A stretch of DNA of 64,000 nucleotides from Pegoplata infirma (lineage: Eukaryota > Arthropoda > Insecta > Diptera > Anthomyiidae): contig OY992539.1 of assembly GCA_963921195.1 (NCBI GenBank), positions 38,944,518-39,008,517 on the forward strand. The letters are read 5' to 3'. The position numbers were made by a program, and so were the translations under genes. Positions 44,365 to 56,371 of the stretch are shown here, in pieces (within the stretch, counting starts at the first letter, position 1; every line of letters starts with the position of its first letter). The notes under the pieces are model-generated. The model made no database searches. It had not been told where the DNA came from and was given only the letters and a program-made list of their open reading frames with translations.

Positions 44365-46560
44365 CAGGCACGTACGCAGGGGGGGGTGCCCCGGGGGCCG
44401 GGCCCCCCCCAAAATGACTTGGCCACATAAAAATTTTAAGACATTGCACTACAAAATATACGTTTGTTAACAAAAAAAGGCTGAGTATTATTATTTTTAT
44501 TTATCTCTATCTAACGAAGGGTTTTTCATGAAAATTTCAAAATACTGAAAAAATTCAATAAAAATTTTTGATTGAAAAAAATTTAAAAAATTCGTAAACT
44601 TTTACGGTGAATAGGACACCTCAAAAATGTAATTGCGACTGACCATAAGTTATGCATCATAAATATTATTCCATTAGCTTTAATCTCGACTGCCACATTT
44701 GACTAAATTTGTGATATAGAAAAATTTACCATCGAAAATTTTCTATAGAAAAATTTAGTTTCGAAAATTTTCTATCGAAAAATTTACTTTTAAAAATTTT
44801 TTTATCGAACAATTTACTATCGAAAAGTTTCTATAGAAAAATTTACTATCAAAAATTTTCTATTGTAAGTTTTGCTGGAAAAATTTTGATATTTAAAAAT
44901 ATATTTTATGTCTATAGATAACTAAATGATAACTTCAAAAATATAATTTGAAATGGTTCAGTTTTGGTAAAAACGGATATTTTTTACGAAATTTTTCAAA
45001 GGGTTTGAGATTTTTTTTTGGAAAATAATGTTTTAAAACATATGCTGTGAAAATTGTGTCCTCTACACTAATTTGAAGATTTTGTTATTCCAAGTTTAAC
45101 CAAATTTGACAATTTTTAAATCGAAACATCTTCTCTGAATCTGGAACTTTTTTACACAAAAAATTAATCAAAGTGTTTTTTTTTTTTTAATATTAAAATA
45201 AAAAATTTTTAACGACAAAAAATATAGTGAATTTAAAAAATTTTCTTTACAAAAATGTCTCAGAATCTGTAAATTTTCATATTCAACAAATGGATAAGAG
45301 ATTTTTTTAAGATTATAATAATTTTTTCAGACTTTCTATACGAAAAATATTTATGAATCAAAGAATTTGTCTATACAAAAAACGTCTTTAATCTGAGTTT
45401 TTTCGTTACGAAAAATGTCTCAGAATCGAAAAAATCTATAGGAAAAATGTATCAGAATCTGTGAATTTTTCTATACAAATTTGAGATATTTTTCTTAGCA
45501 AGAAATTTTTCTGTACGAAAAATGTGTTAAAATCTGAGAATTCCTCTATGTAAAAATGTTTCAGGATCTTAGAAATTTTCTATACAAATCTGAGATTTTT
45601 CGTATAGAAAAATTCACCATACGAAAAATGTCTCAAAATCTGAGAATTGTCTCAATGTCTCAATGTCTGAAATTTTTATAATAAAAATTGAGAGAAAATT
45701 CTGAGAATTTTTCAATACAAAAAATGTCTCAGAGAATATCAGAATTTTTCAATACGAAAAATATCTCAGAGTCTGAAATTTTTATAATAAAAAGTGTCTC
45801 AAAAGCTTTCAACTTTTTCTATACGATAAATGTCTACGAATCTGGGAGGTTTTCTGTACGAAAAATTACCCAGAATTTTTCTGTAAGAAAAATGTTGGTA
45901 AAATTGAGAATTTTTCTATAAGCAAAGTGTCTCAAATTCAAACAACTTTTTCTTAGAACCTGAGAGTTTTTCTATACGAATCCTAAGAATTTTTATATAC
46001 GAAAAACGTCTTATAATTTGAGAATTTTTCTACACGAAAAATTTCTCAGAGTTTAAGAGTTTTTCTGTTCAAAAAATGTCTATGCAAAAATTTTAAATCG
46101 TTATAATAGTAAAAATCTTTCTATGGTTAAAATATCTTGGAATTCTATTTTTTTTTATTCAAAAACTAAAAAAATTTCCGGCATTGTAAGGAGTCATTCT
46201 ATCAAAAAATTTCTCAAAATCTTTGATTTTATTACGATAATTCGTATCTTAGAATCGGAGAATTTTCTATACCAAAAATGCTCTTAGAAGTTAAGAAAAA
46301 TATATGAACAATTAAAAAATGTGTCAAACAGTTTTAATTTTTAAGCGTAAAGTATATTTGAGAAGTTTTAAAGAAAAGTTGCATAAATTTTCACTTTTAA
46401 AAAAAAAATAATTCGACTCCTTTTTACCATAAGTTTTTAATTTATGTTTTGTTTTCTAAAAATGCAAAAAAAAAATAGGCTCAAAAACATTGAGGCGAAA
46501 AAACGAAATTAAAAAAAATTTTTTGGCCCCCCCCAAAATAAATTCCTGCGTACGTGCCTG
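44365..46560. mobile_element. hAT-type element inside the LINE (2.2 kb)
   Basis: A perfect 8-bp duplication CCTGATAC (44357-44364, 46561-46568) encloses TIRs CAGGCACGTACGCAGG. A G-run and C-run (GGGGGG...GGGCCCCCCCC) follow the left TIR, with CCCCCCCC before the right one. No transposase. The interior from about 45100 to 46270 is a degenerate array of a unit of about 35-45 bp, AATTTTTCTATACGAAAAAT then GTCTCAGAATCTGAG. Its insertion has broken the LINE ORF between HLIP and the RNase H part, and did so after the LINE integrated. Confidence 0.85.
45100..46270 (+). repeat. Degenerate short tandem array in the hAT element
   Basis: The words TCTATACGAAAAATGTCTCA and GAATCTGAGAATTTTTC recur roughly every 35-60 bp with many substitutions. 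Earlier, 44720-44880 has a shorter cousin (TCGAAAATTTTCTATAGAAA). Open frames here are by-products. Confidence 0.7.
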
Positions 46561-46568
46561 CCTGATAC

Positions 46569-47647
46569 CCTTGGACATATTGGGTAGGCAGTGTGCAGCT
46601 GCGTCGGCAATTCGACTTAATAGCACGCTGCAATGGAGGAGCAGCGATTGTGGCCATAGCGCGATCTTGAAAAAGATAACAATACCACAAAATGTGGATT
46701 GTGCTCCCTCTTTGAGCCTCTTTGAGCGCCACTTTACCACTATGATACCATCCAGGGAGTCTTGGATGGGGGATACTCCGGGAAGTGGAGCTACCATAAA
46801 TTTTTACACAGATAGATCGAGGCTGCACGAACAAGTGGGCTTTGGGGTCTATTCGGAAGAGCTTGAATTGAGCCTGGCTCGTAGATTGCCAGATCATTGC
46901 AGTGTTTACCAGGCAGAGATGCTGGCAATAAAGGAAGTGGCTGACTGGTTGAGCTGCAATGTCTTGTCTACAACCGCAGTCAACATCTATACTGACAGTC
47001 AAGCCGCGGTCAAGTCCCTGGATTCAATGTTTCTGAAAACAAGATCTGCCCTTAACTGCCGAACGTCTTTAAATGAGATGGCCAAGCAGTTTAACATACG
47101 ACTCATATGGGTCCCAGGGCACAGAGACATTCCAGGGAATTGCAAAGCCGATGAGCTTGCAAGACTAGGAACTACCTTACAGGTTCCAACAGAATTGGAA
47201 TGTGTTGGTATGCCTCTAGAAACTTGCAAGCAAAACCAACGGCTTTGTTCTGCGACGGAGACTAATCAAAGATGGGCAAATGGATGGACGTGTGAGACAA
47301 CACGACTGATTTGGCCTTCTCTTAATCAGGGGCGCACAAGTGAGCTGATATCGCTTCCAAGAGGAGAGATTTCGACGGTGGTTTCTATAATTACCGGACA
47401 CTGTCTTATAGGGAAGCACGCAGAGCGGTTAAATGTGCCGTCGAATGACTTTTGCCGAAGTTGCATTGATGAAGAGGAGTTGGAAACTATCGAACACTTT
47501 ATTTGCCATTGCCCGGCACTTTCTGGTCAGCGACTTGCTTCACTGGGATCTAGGGAGCTGTACGATCTTTCTGATTTGTCGGATGTGAAAATTCAACATC
47601 TAAGGAGTTTCATAAGAAGCTCAAACTGGTTTAACGACAGGGACTAG
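46569..47647 (+). pseudogene. LINE ORF2 remnant, RNase H and C-terminal zinc knuckle
   Basis: Continuation of the LINE protein; the frame matches the upstream part once the hAT element and one duplication (2204 bp) are subtracted. It begins LDILGRQCAAAS. The RNase H domain runs about 46796-47180: FYTDRSR (Arg where Gly is usual, catalytic Asp kept), AEMLAIKEV (Glu), IYTDSQAAVKSL (Asp), WVPGHRDIPGN and KADELARLG (final Asp). The C-terminus has CRSCIDEEEL and HFICHCP, a Cys/His zinc-binding cluster usual near the end of I-type proteins. Stop TAG at 47645-47647. Largely intact for about 360 codons. Confidence 0.9.
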
Positions 47648-47747
47648 TAGGGAAACCTATTACGATCCCGTGGTATCACAATGGACCTCAGAGTCTACGT
47701 TTGTTGACGTAAAACGTCAGCAGCCACTTACAACCTAACCTAACCTC
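47648..47747 (+). other. LINE 3' untranslated region and tail
   Basis: GGTATCACAATGGACCTCAG and GTTGACGTAAAACGTCAGC lead to AACCTAACCTAACCT. The 11-bp word CACCCTCCACA occurs at 42344-42354 and 47747-47757 and may be the target duplication. A similar piece of 3' region flanks H (40706-40735). Confidence 0.75.
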
Positions 47748-47826
47748 ACCCTCCACAATGCCTTTTTTTAATGGATAGTACATTTTTTAACATGAAACAA
47801 TTTTTTTTTTGGCATTTAAAAGAAAA
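47748..47826 (+). repeat. Mini-me B 5' fragment
   Basis: CACCCTCCACAATGCCTTTT and TTTTTTAACATGAAAC match B positions just after its start. Confidence 0.6.
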
Positions 47827-49140
47827 CAAGTAGAAAAATTAAGTTCGACTTGGTCGAATCTATGAATACCCTCCACAATGTCATCTGATAGTAATTTTCT
47901 AAAAAAATTTCCAAAAATTGCATCACAAATTTTTTATTAGAAATATATTATTTGGAGTAAAACTTTTTTTAATCAATCAAATTTTTTTGAGTGTAAAATT
48001 TTTTTGACTGTCAGCATTTTTTTGAGTGTGACATTTCATTAAAAAAAAATTATGTATACATTTTTTTTTTGAGTGTAACATTTTTTTTAGTGTAAATATT
48101 TTTTTTAGTGTACAATTTCTTTGAGTAACAAAATTACTTTGTAAAATATTTTTGTTGTTTTATACCTATATGCAATACAAAAAAAAAATATTTCACATAT
48201 TTCCCACTTTTTATTTTACTTCATTTGATTTTTTTCCAAAAATTCTTACTATACACCGTTACATACAGTTTTGTAACTATACAATAAAAAAACAATAACA
48301 AATATTTACTTGTCTAACAACTAAACTGCACCCCACGACAAGAAAACAAACAACAACAAGTTTTAAAAAACTGGTATTTCACCATGCTTTTAAAACTTGT
48401 TTAACGAGTTTTCAACAGTTTAAGGTGAAACAAATCTGAAATTCAGTGCTTTGCTTATAACTTTTGAACCACTGAACCGATTTTGCTGAAATTCAAAACC
48501 AAACAGCCTTGGGGAACGGCAAATATATATGCTAAGCTTCAGCCCCCTCAGAATTGTCTTTCGAAAGTTATAGTGGTTTTAATCTTGTAAATTCGAAAAA
48601 TACCCTTGCCGAAATTTACTCTTTTGCTCATAACTTTTGAACCACTTGACCGATTTCGCTGGATTGCAATACCAACCTGACCCGGTAAATGGAGAACATA
48701 TATGTCAAACTTCAGGAGCCTCCGTAAAGTCTTTCAAAAGTTAGCGTGTTTTCAACGGACAGACAGACAGACGGACGGACGGACGGACGGACGGACGGAC
48801 ATCGCTAGATCGACTTAAAATCGATCAAGGATCATGAATATACAGTGTATCACAAAAGTATTTTGCTTATGCAAAATATAATGAAATTTAATTAAAAAAC
48901 GCTATAAAAAATATTTATTTTAAAAATAAATATATGTTTTATCAAATATTAAATAAGGGAAGATTAAACTTTAATTCTGTATCTTTAAACACTTAATTTT
49001 AATTTTTCATGCATGAGATTTTAAAGAAAATATCAAATTATCACTCATTTTTCAGCTCACAAAAGTATTTTGCTTTTTTAATTTTACTATATAATTTTTT
49101 TAATTTATTAAAAAAATTTACAATTTTAATATTTTGAATG

Positions 49141-49720
49141 GTATTTATTGTTAGCCAGAACTAATTCCAGACGTATAGGCATTGATTCCACTAAATTAAA
49201 AAAATTTTGAATAGGTATTTTGTACCATTCTACTTCTGGTGCTTGTTTTAAAGTAGTTTTTATTGAAATGTTGTGTTACATGATTTTTTCGTCAAATAAG
49301 CCCAAAGACTTTCGAGAGGATTTATGTTGGGACTTTGTGGTGGTGTTGCCGGATGTTCGGCGTTGTATAAAAACCCCTTTTTTACGTCAAAAGCTGTGTG
49401 TTTTGACTCATTATCACGTTTGAAGTAAAACCCTTTTCGCTATAGCCCCATTTGGTCAGCACTGGCATGTTAATTTTTCCTCAAAATGAATAAATCTCTA
49501 CATGACTATCCACAGTTTCATTAATAAACACAAACTGGCCCATTGCAAGGCCGACATAAAGTCTTAAAAGACCAGAGAACCACCACCATGTTTTACCGAT
49601 GATTTTATATTTTTTATATTTAATGATTTATTTGGCTTTCGCAAGACCATACGTCGTTCATCACACCCAAAAATGTTGTATTTGGTTTCGTCACTGCTCA
49701 TTTGAGTTTTTCAAAACTTT
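49141..49720 (-). pseudogene. Tc1-like transposase remnant, left arm
   Basis: Read on the minus strand. The loop gives SDETKYNIFG, the region of the first catalytic Asp. GGGSLV-like text, FKRDNESKHTA (second Asp), and LVESMPIRLELVLANN near the C-terminus follow. Stops and frameshifts occur throughout. The first catalytic region occurs only once, in the loop, so this arm is the parental strand and the other is the copy. Confidence 0.8.
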
Positions 49721-49732
49721 ATTGGGTCAGAT

Positions 49733-50262
49733 GGACGACGTATGGTCTTGAGAAAGCCAAATAAATCATTAAATATAAAAAATGGAAAATCAACGGTAAA
49801 ACATGGTGGTGGTTCTCTGGTCTTTTAAGACTTTATGTCGGCCTTGAAATGGGACAGTTAGTGTTTATTAATGAAACTGTGGATAGTCATGTAGACATTT
49901 ATCCATTTTGAGGAAAAATTAACATGCCAGTGCTGACCAAATGGGGCTATAGCGAAAAGTGTTTTACTTCAAACGTGATAATGAGTCAAAACACACAGCT
50001 TTTGACGTTAAAAAGGGGTTTTTATACAACGCCGAACATCCGGCAACACCACCACAAAGTCCCGACATGAATCCTTTCGAAAATCTTTGGGCTTATTTCG
50101 GCGGAAAATCATGTAACACAACATTTCAATTAAAACTACTTTAAAACAAGCACCAGAAGTAGAATGGTACAAAATACCAATTCAAATTTTTTTTGAATTT
50201 AGTGGAATCAATGCCTAGACGTCTGGAATTAGTTCTGGCTAACAATAAATACCCTTCAAAAT
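49733..50262 (+). pseudogene. Tc1-like transposase remnant, right arm
   Basis: Mirror copy on the plus strand. 49956-50144 is open: FKRDNESKHTAFDVKKGF then PQSPDMNPFENLW, the second Asp and the Glu of the DDE triad, here with 33 residues between them against 34 in typical Tc1 proteins. The upstream part (KHGGGSLVF) is in another frame and has stops. It lacks the first catalytic Asp. Confidence 0.8.
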
Positions 50263-50639
50263 ATTAAAATGATTAATTTTTTTAATAAATTGCAAAAATT
50301 ATATAGTAAAATTAAAAAAGCAAAATACTTTTGTGAGCTGAAATATGTGTAATAATTTGATATTTTCTTTAAAATCTCATGCGTAAAAAATTAAAATTAA
50401 GTGTTTAAAGATACAGGTTTAAAGTTTAATGTTCCCTTATTTAATATTTAATAAAACATATATTTATTTTTAAAAATAAATATTTTTTTATAGCGTTTTT
50501 TTATTAAATTTCATTATATTTTGCATAGGCAAAATACTTTTGTGATACACTGTATATACTTTATGGGGTCCTAGACCAATATTTCGATGTGTTACAAACG
50601 GAATGACAAACTTATATATACCCTCTATCACTATAAAAA

Positions 50640-51434
50640 GAAAAATTACTATTTTTTTTTAGTGTAAAACTTTTTTCGAGTGTAATGTTTTTTTACTGTA
50701 AAAATATTTCTGATTGTGAGTGAATGCACGTACGTATGTACGTTTTATTGTCATTGTCATTTTTGTAAAAAAAAAAAAAAATATTTTTTTTTTGAGTGTA
50801 AAATTTTTTTTGAGTGTAAAATTTTTTTTGAATGTAATTTTTAAGTTACCATTGCTTTTAAAACTAAACAAGCTTAAAAAGCTTAAAAACTCAACAAGTT
50901 TGAAAAGGATTGTTAAGTTACCACCAATGGTTTTCAAACTTGTTTAACACGTGGCATTTAAGATGCAACGAATCTGAAATTCAGGGTTTTGCTTATAGCT
51001 TTTGAACCACTGAAATTGAACACCAGATTAACTTGGGGAATGGCAAGGAGACATGCCAAGCTTTAGCAGTCTCACTTTTGTCTTTCGAAAGTTATAGTGT
51101 TTTTTATCTCGTAAATTCGCGAAAAACCATTGCCGAAATTTACTCTTTTACTCATAACTTTTGAACCACTGGACTGATTTGACTGGATTGCAACACCAAC
51201 CTGACATGGTAAATGACCAACACATACGTCAAACTTCAGCAGCCTCTGTAAAGTCTTTCAAAAGTTAATGTGTTTCCAACGGACAGACAGACGGATGGAC
51301 ATCGCTAGATCGACTTAAAATCGATCGGGGATCATGAATATATATACTTTATGGGGTCCTTAACCAATATTTCGCTGTGTTACAAACGAAAGACAAACTT
51401 ATATATACCCTCTATCACTAGAGTGGAGGGTATA
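50640..51434 (+). mobile_element. mini-me-like element, subfamily B, copy B6 (5'-truncated)
   Basis: TTTTTTGAGTGTAAAATTTT repeats, TTACCATTGCTTTTAAAAC, two TTTTGAACCACTG halves, a short ACGG/AGAC array (51282-51299), CGCTAGATCGACTTAAA and TATCACTAGAGTGGAGGG. It lacks the CAAGTAGAAAAG start. Confidence 0.8.
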
Positions 51435-52800
51435 ATAATATTTTTTTAATTAAATGCACTACGGGTGCAAACTTTATGCGCTGGTTGCGCCTTGAATATG
51501 ACCTCCAAATTTTTTTTTTCTCGTAACTTGCTCCTTAATAAGCATCGTTCTAGGGGCATGCCCTAAAATTTTTCATTTTCGGGGCACGCTAGTGTATAAC
51601 TTTATATGGAACTAACATATCGAGGAACAAGAGTTTTAGGTTTTTTGGTAAAACTTCCATAACGTTGTTTTTTAGGTTATAAAAATAGTTGCAAATCTAA
51701 AGATTCTATATATAAAAAACTTTGAAATATAATAAACAAATACTAGCAGCTAATTTTCTTACTTTAGAACATTTTCTGCGTGTGGCAACACTGTCAAAAT
51801 TTCTATTAGCAAAACAAAATATGTTTCCAAAAGCCTGGTTACCTTTCCATATCTAATTCTGTTCACATATCTCTCAAGCACAGTCGTCATAACTCAAAAA
51901 AAATTGATATTCTAGAAAATGAATTTAAAATTTTCATTAAAATTGGTTTTCAATTGAAAAGGCTGGGAAACTTCTAAGCTTAAAAGATGTTACTACAAAA
52001 TTTTACACAATACCAGGCATAATATCGAGACCTTAGGACACCAAGGTTCTATTTGCTTAAAGAAATAGCGCCAAATGGAACTTTGTTGTGCTAAGGTCGC
52101 GATATAAGTAGCGAACAATTTATTATAATTCATCGTTAACCCAAAAATCAGGATTATTGAGTTATGACGACCTTGCAGCAAATAAGCGATATGTCCACCA
52201 ACAGCCAAACAAACGCATTATGTATTCTTAGGTTATCTGGAATGGAAAACAAAAAAAAAATATTTTTTAAACTAAAAAAAAAATTTCATTGATTTTTAGG
52301 CGCCCAACTTGGGGTGCTTATTTTTTTTCAAAAAATTTTAAATAACTGGTTGATCATTAAAGTTCGTTAATAATTTTGATACTAAAAAGTTCACTTCGCC
52401 TTTTGGGCTCCCAACTGGGGGCCCCAATCAAAAGACTTTTTCTTATCAAATTAATATTCATATAGATTTTTAACAAACTTGTGAATTCTGTAAAAAAAAG
52501 TGTATATACAGTGACCTTTTGGCATTCCTAGCATTTTATATATTTAGGTCACGTGGAATGCACCAACATTTTCGAGGACTCGTTACATTTTTGTTATTAT
52601 TGAAAACAAAAATAAATAATTTTAATATTTAAAAAAATCTCATTGATTTTTTGGCGCCCAACTTGGTGCACTTATCATTTTTCAACTCATTGCCACAAGA
52701 TATTTAACAACATGAGGATCAATAAAGTTCTATCGATAACTTTGAAACTAAAAAGCTTACTTCGAATTTTCGGCGCCTAAAACAAAAAGCAATCTTCCAG
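51435..52800 (+). repeat. Unclassified sequence with a ~360-bp direct repeat
   Basis: 52263-52410 and 52625-52770 share TTTCATTGATTTTTAGGCGCCC (in part), AACTTGG, AATAAAGTTC and ACTTCG words in order. 51885-52165 has ends CAGTCGTCATAACTCAA and TTGAGTTATGACGACC, which pair as inverted repeats of an element of about 290 bp. Nothing is coding. Confidence 0.5.
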
Positions 52801-53662
52801 AGAAAGAATTGGATGATTCGGATTTTGTTATATGGTTAGGTTGTGGATGATGACGCTGGTTTACACAAAAACCAAAGACCTTACAGACATTGATTTGGCC
52901 CATTATGATTCGTTTTATGTTTGAAACCTCTCTTAAGTTTTATCACTCGCATTGTTTCCAGTTATGCATTCCACTTTGAAGCCTATATAAAAGCCAATAA
53001 GGTACAAGGCCTTTCGCTTCAATATGATGTATCCATTTAAACTTTTCAATTTCGTTCTAGAGAACCTACAATTGTTTTTTAAAAACTAAAATAGTTCAAA
53101 GTACTGACTACATCTAAGGATTTTTTTGTAAATTAAACAACCATACCAGACAGATACATTTTGGTGTCTATGTTGTCTGTAACATTAAGTATGTGCATGT
53201 ACAAGTGCATGAATGGATAGATGTAGGTACTCTACTTTCATTATTACCACCACCATGTCTACTATAGTATATTGATCGTCGTCATCATCATCATCAACAT
53301 TGCAAATGCATTTAGATTAATTTTTAATTTTTCAATCAATTCTAATTCAATTTTGTCCATTTGACAAGGCTTTCTTAGATGTTTGCTGCACAGACATTAA
53401 GTAAAGTGAACCTACAAAAAAAAGTAAAGCAAATGGGGAGAAAAATACAAATCAAACTGGGAATGTGCAAAAAAAAATAAAAAAATTGACTTAACAACAA
53501 GTGCATATACCCTTCAAACAAAAATAGGTGAAAAGGGATTTGGGGGTGATACAAAATGCAATTCTATTAAAATGTATTGCTATGTCTACCAATGCACATA
53601 GAGAAAAACTGGTTGCGATTTATTAAAATGTGCTAGCTGTTTTAAAGTGAACAAGAGTAGTA
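52801..53662. other. Apparently single-copy sequence
   Basis: Less repetitive, no partner in the window. Holds CATCATCATCATCA (53286-53298) and ACCACCACCATG (53247-53258) runs. No ORF of note. Possible host DNA. Confidence 0.4.
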
Positions 53663-53705
53663 TACTCAAAATATTTTGTAGGCAAAAACAAATAAAAAAC
53701 ATATC

Positions 53706-56371
53706 GTGAACCTATATTCAAAATATGCCAACTCAAATCTGACCAAAACGAGTTTCCGGTGGCAAAAAGATCCCCTATGCAATACCCATCTGTGATAAAA
53801 ATTTCAGAGCAAAAAAAATAATTTGTTGTCGTTTAACATCCATTTTTGTTATTTTGCTATCTCGAAGTAGATATTTTTTTGGTGAAAATAAATGCCAAAT
53901 CCCATTGTAAATTTCCAATTTTTTTTTTTTTTTTTAATTATACCTCATATCCCATTGCATTTGTCATGCTGAACACGAATTTGGTAAAGATTTTGATATC
54001 TAATGGCTAGTTTTCGAGATATTGCCATTTTGAAAATATCGGTTAATAGTGGTTGCAACAAATAAATTGCTTCTATCGTCCATTCCACCAGACATTTGGT
54101 GATTTTAGGCATTTTTTGACCGAGGGGCTTCGGATTTTTGTTATTTTTTTCATACAGATACTCTATGGAGCCAATTTAAAATTTCATCGATCAGATCGAA
54201 AATATTCGAAAAACTCGCGATTTTATTCACGATTTTCGTTTTTAAAAAAGTAAAAAAAATGCAAAATCTGTGTAACTTTGAGCAGCTGTATTTTCTAAAC
54301 TACTTATCGCATTTTAACAATCTATAGCGCATACGAATGGTATGTAAGTCTGTTTTAATATCTAATAAACGGAAAAAATAGCGGTGGTTGAAAAGTTCAT
54401 TTTATATGCAAATGCAGTTTTGAAGTGCATTTTGCGAAAATTTTACCCCTTTTAATTTTTTTTAATTAGCATATTTGGAAAATTTTGAATTTTTGCTACA
54501 AAAAAGTGTTTTCATTACAATGGACCGAGAATGTATGCTATTTTTAATATTTTTTTTTAACAAAATACTTCCTTAAGTTTCCCTTATAAAAATTTTTATT
54601 TTTTAAATTATACCAAAATCATGTAAAAAGACATGTTTTTAAAACGTTATATTTTCGAAAGTACTTATCGTATCTTGTTGTTTTTATGCACATTAGAAAG
54701 GTATTTTTGTTAATTTTTTGCATTTAATGACCGTAAAAATGTTGGTGTTTCAAAAATGCATTTTAAATGCAAATGCAGTTTTGAAGTGCATTTTTCAAAA
54801 CTTTTACCCCTTTGATTTTTTTTTTAATTATCATATTCGAAAAGTTTACAATTTTTACTACAAAATAAAGTCCTCCTAATAATGGACCCACTGTGTGTGC
54901 TATTTTTAAAGAAATTTTAAAAATTTCCTTGAAACAAATTTTAATATTTTAAATTAAACCAAAAAAATCTGAAATTACATGTTTTTTAAAAAATTCTAAA
55001 AAATAGCACACACTGTGGGTCCATTATTAGGAGGACATTATGTTGTAGTAAAAATTATATACTTTTCAAATATGATAATTAAAACCAAATTCAAAGGGGT
55101 AAAAGTTTTGAAAAATGCACTCCAAAACTGCATTTGCATTTAAAATGCATTTTCGAAACACCAAAACTTTTGCGGTCATTATATGCAAAAAATAGACAAA
55201 AATACCTTTCTTATGTGCGTAAAAGCATTAATATACGGTTAGTACTTTTGAAAATATAACGGTTTAAAAACATGTCTTTTTACATGATTTTGGTATAATT
55301 TAAAAAATACAAATTTTTGTAAGGGAAACTTAAGGAAATATTTTTTAAAAGAAATATTAAAAATAGCAAACATTCTCGGTCCATTGTAATGAAAACATTT
55401 TTTTGTAGCAAAATTTCAAAATTTTCCAAATATGCTAATTAAAAAAAAATAAAAGGGGTAAAAGTCTCGCAAAATGCACTTCAAAACTGCATTTGCATAT
55501 AAAATGCACTTTTAAACGACCAATATTTTTTTAGTTTATTAGATTTTAAAATAGACTTACATACTATTCGTATGCGCTATAGATTGTTAAAATGCGATAA
55601 GTAGTTTAGGAAATACAGCTGCTCAAAGTTACACAGATTTTGCATTTTTTTTACTTTTTTAAAAACCAAAATCGTGAATAAAATCGCGAGTTTTTCAAAT
55701 ATTTTCGATATGATGGATGAAATTTGAAATTGGCTCCATAGAGTATCTGTATGAAAAAAGGAACAAAAATCCGAAGATCCTCGGTCAGATTTTTTAAAAT
55801 GTCTCATGGAATGGACGATATACATGTAACATTCAAACTATTCATCAGATTTAAACATTATGAGTGGGGCAAATACAGTCAATGATATAAGCTTTCAAAA
55901 TAGCAAGTTTGGAGTGAGCCTTCTACAATAAAGCGTGAGTTACAGAGTGCCAAAGTTGACCACCCCGAGATTAAAAGGCTTTCGGAGCTTGTAACTTTTA
56001 AAAATATGCAAAGATTTTTATTTTTTTTTAAGTTTTTTTAATTATCGTACTAAGGATAACAAAATCCAAAAAAAAAATAATAAATTTTTTTTTTTTAAAA
56101 ATGTATTTTTATTTTCCTACAAAATATGTCAACTCTAAAAAAATATTTGTTTCTTGATATAGTAATAAATGCCATCACTGAAAAATACGCAAACAGGTGC
56201 AAAATATGAAATTGTTTGCATAGGTAAAAATTATTTATAATATTTAAACCATCTTGTGGAAGGTACATAGTTTATTTTTTACAATAATATGTGAAATAAC
56301 TAGTTTTTTAGCTCTCCTGAAAAGTAAGCTTTTTCGAGTTGGCATTTATTGAATATAGTTCGATGACATAA
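53706..56371. mobile_element. P: foldback element inside C5 (2.67 kb)
   Basis: The ends GAACCTATATTCAAAATATGCC and the reverse complement of GGCATTTATTGAATATAGTTC match (given in part). Long arms about 54055-54950 and 54995-55850 mirror each other: GTCCATTCCA, GACCGAGG, CTATAGCGCATACGAAT, GCATATTTGGAAAATTTTG, CATTACAATGGACCGAGAATG and ACCCACTGTGTGTGCTA, meeting near 54970. ORFs in it are not coding. The superfamily is unknown. Confidence 0.75.

Larger units (their letters stand above)
48843..50552. mobile_element. Palindromic Tc1/mariner derivative (1.71 kb)
   Basis: TA duplications surround TIRs CAGTGTATCACAAAAGTATT. Other B copies give the empty site (CATGAATATATATACTTTATG). The two arms (48843-49656 and about 49733-50552) are inverted copies of over 800 bp; only a loop of about 70 bp is unpaired. 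Each arm is the 3' half of a Tc1-like element with transposase C-terminal coding text, so the element has two identical ends and no 5' half. Confidence 0.9.
47827..50632 (+). mobile_element. mini-me-like element, subfamily B, copy B5 (split)
   Basis: From CAAGTAGAAAAATTAAGTTC through TTTTGCTTATAACTTTTGAACC, an AGAC/GGAC array (48759-48800) and ATCGCTAGATCGACTTAAA, to CATGAATATA, where a Tc1 derivative enters. Resumes at 50553 with TATACTTTATGGGGTCC and ends ATACCCTCTATCACTA. Directly followed by the truncated copy at 50640. Confidence 0.85.

Noticed and set aside
46456..47002. Minus-strand frames opposite the LINE RNase H region
   Set aside because: Shadows of a well-supported plus-strand protein with family motifs.
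42355..47647. Endogenous retrovirus or other viral insertion
   Set aside because: No LTRs, gag, protease or envelope; the order endonuclease, reverse transcriptase, RNase H and zinc knuckle is that of a LINE.
47741..47756. Telomeric repeat
   Set aside because: AACCTAACCTAACCT is the usual tail of this LINE type, here only three units, followed at once by mini-me sequence.
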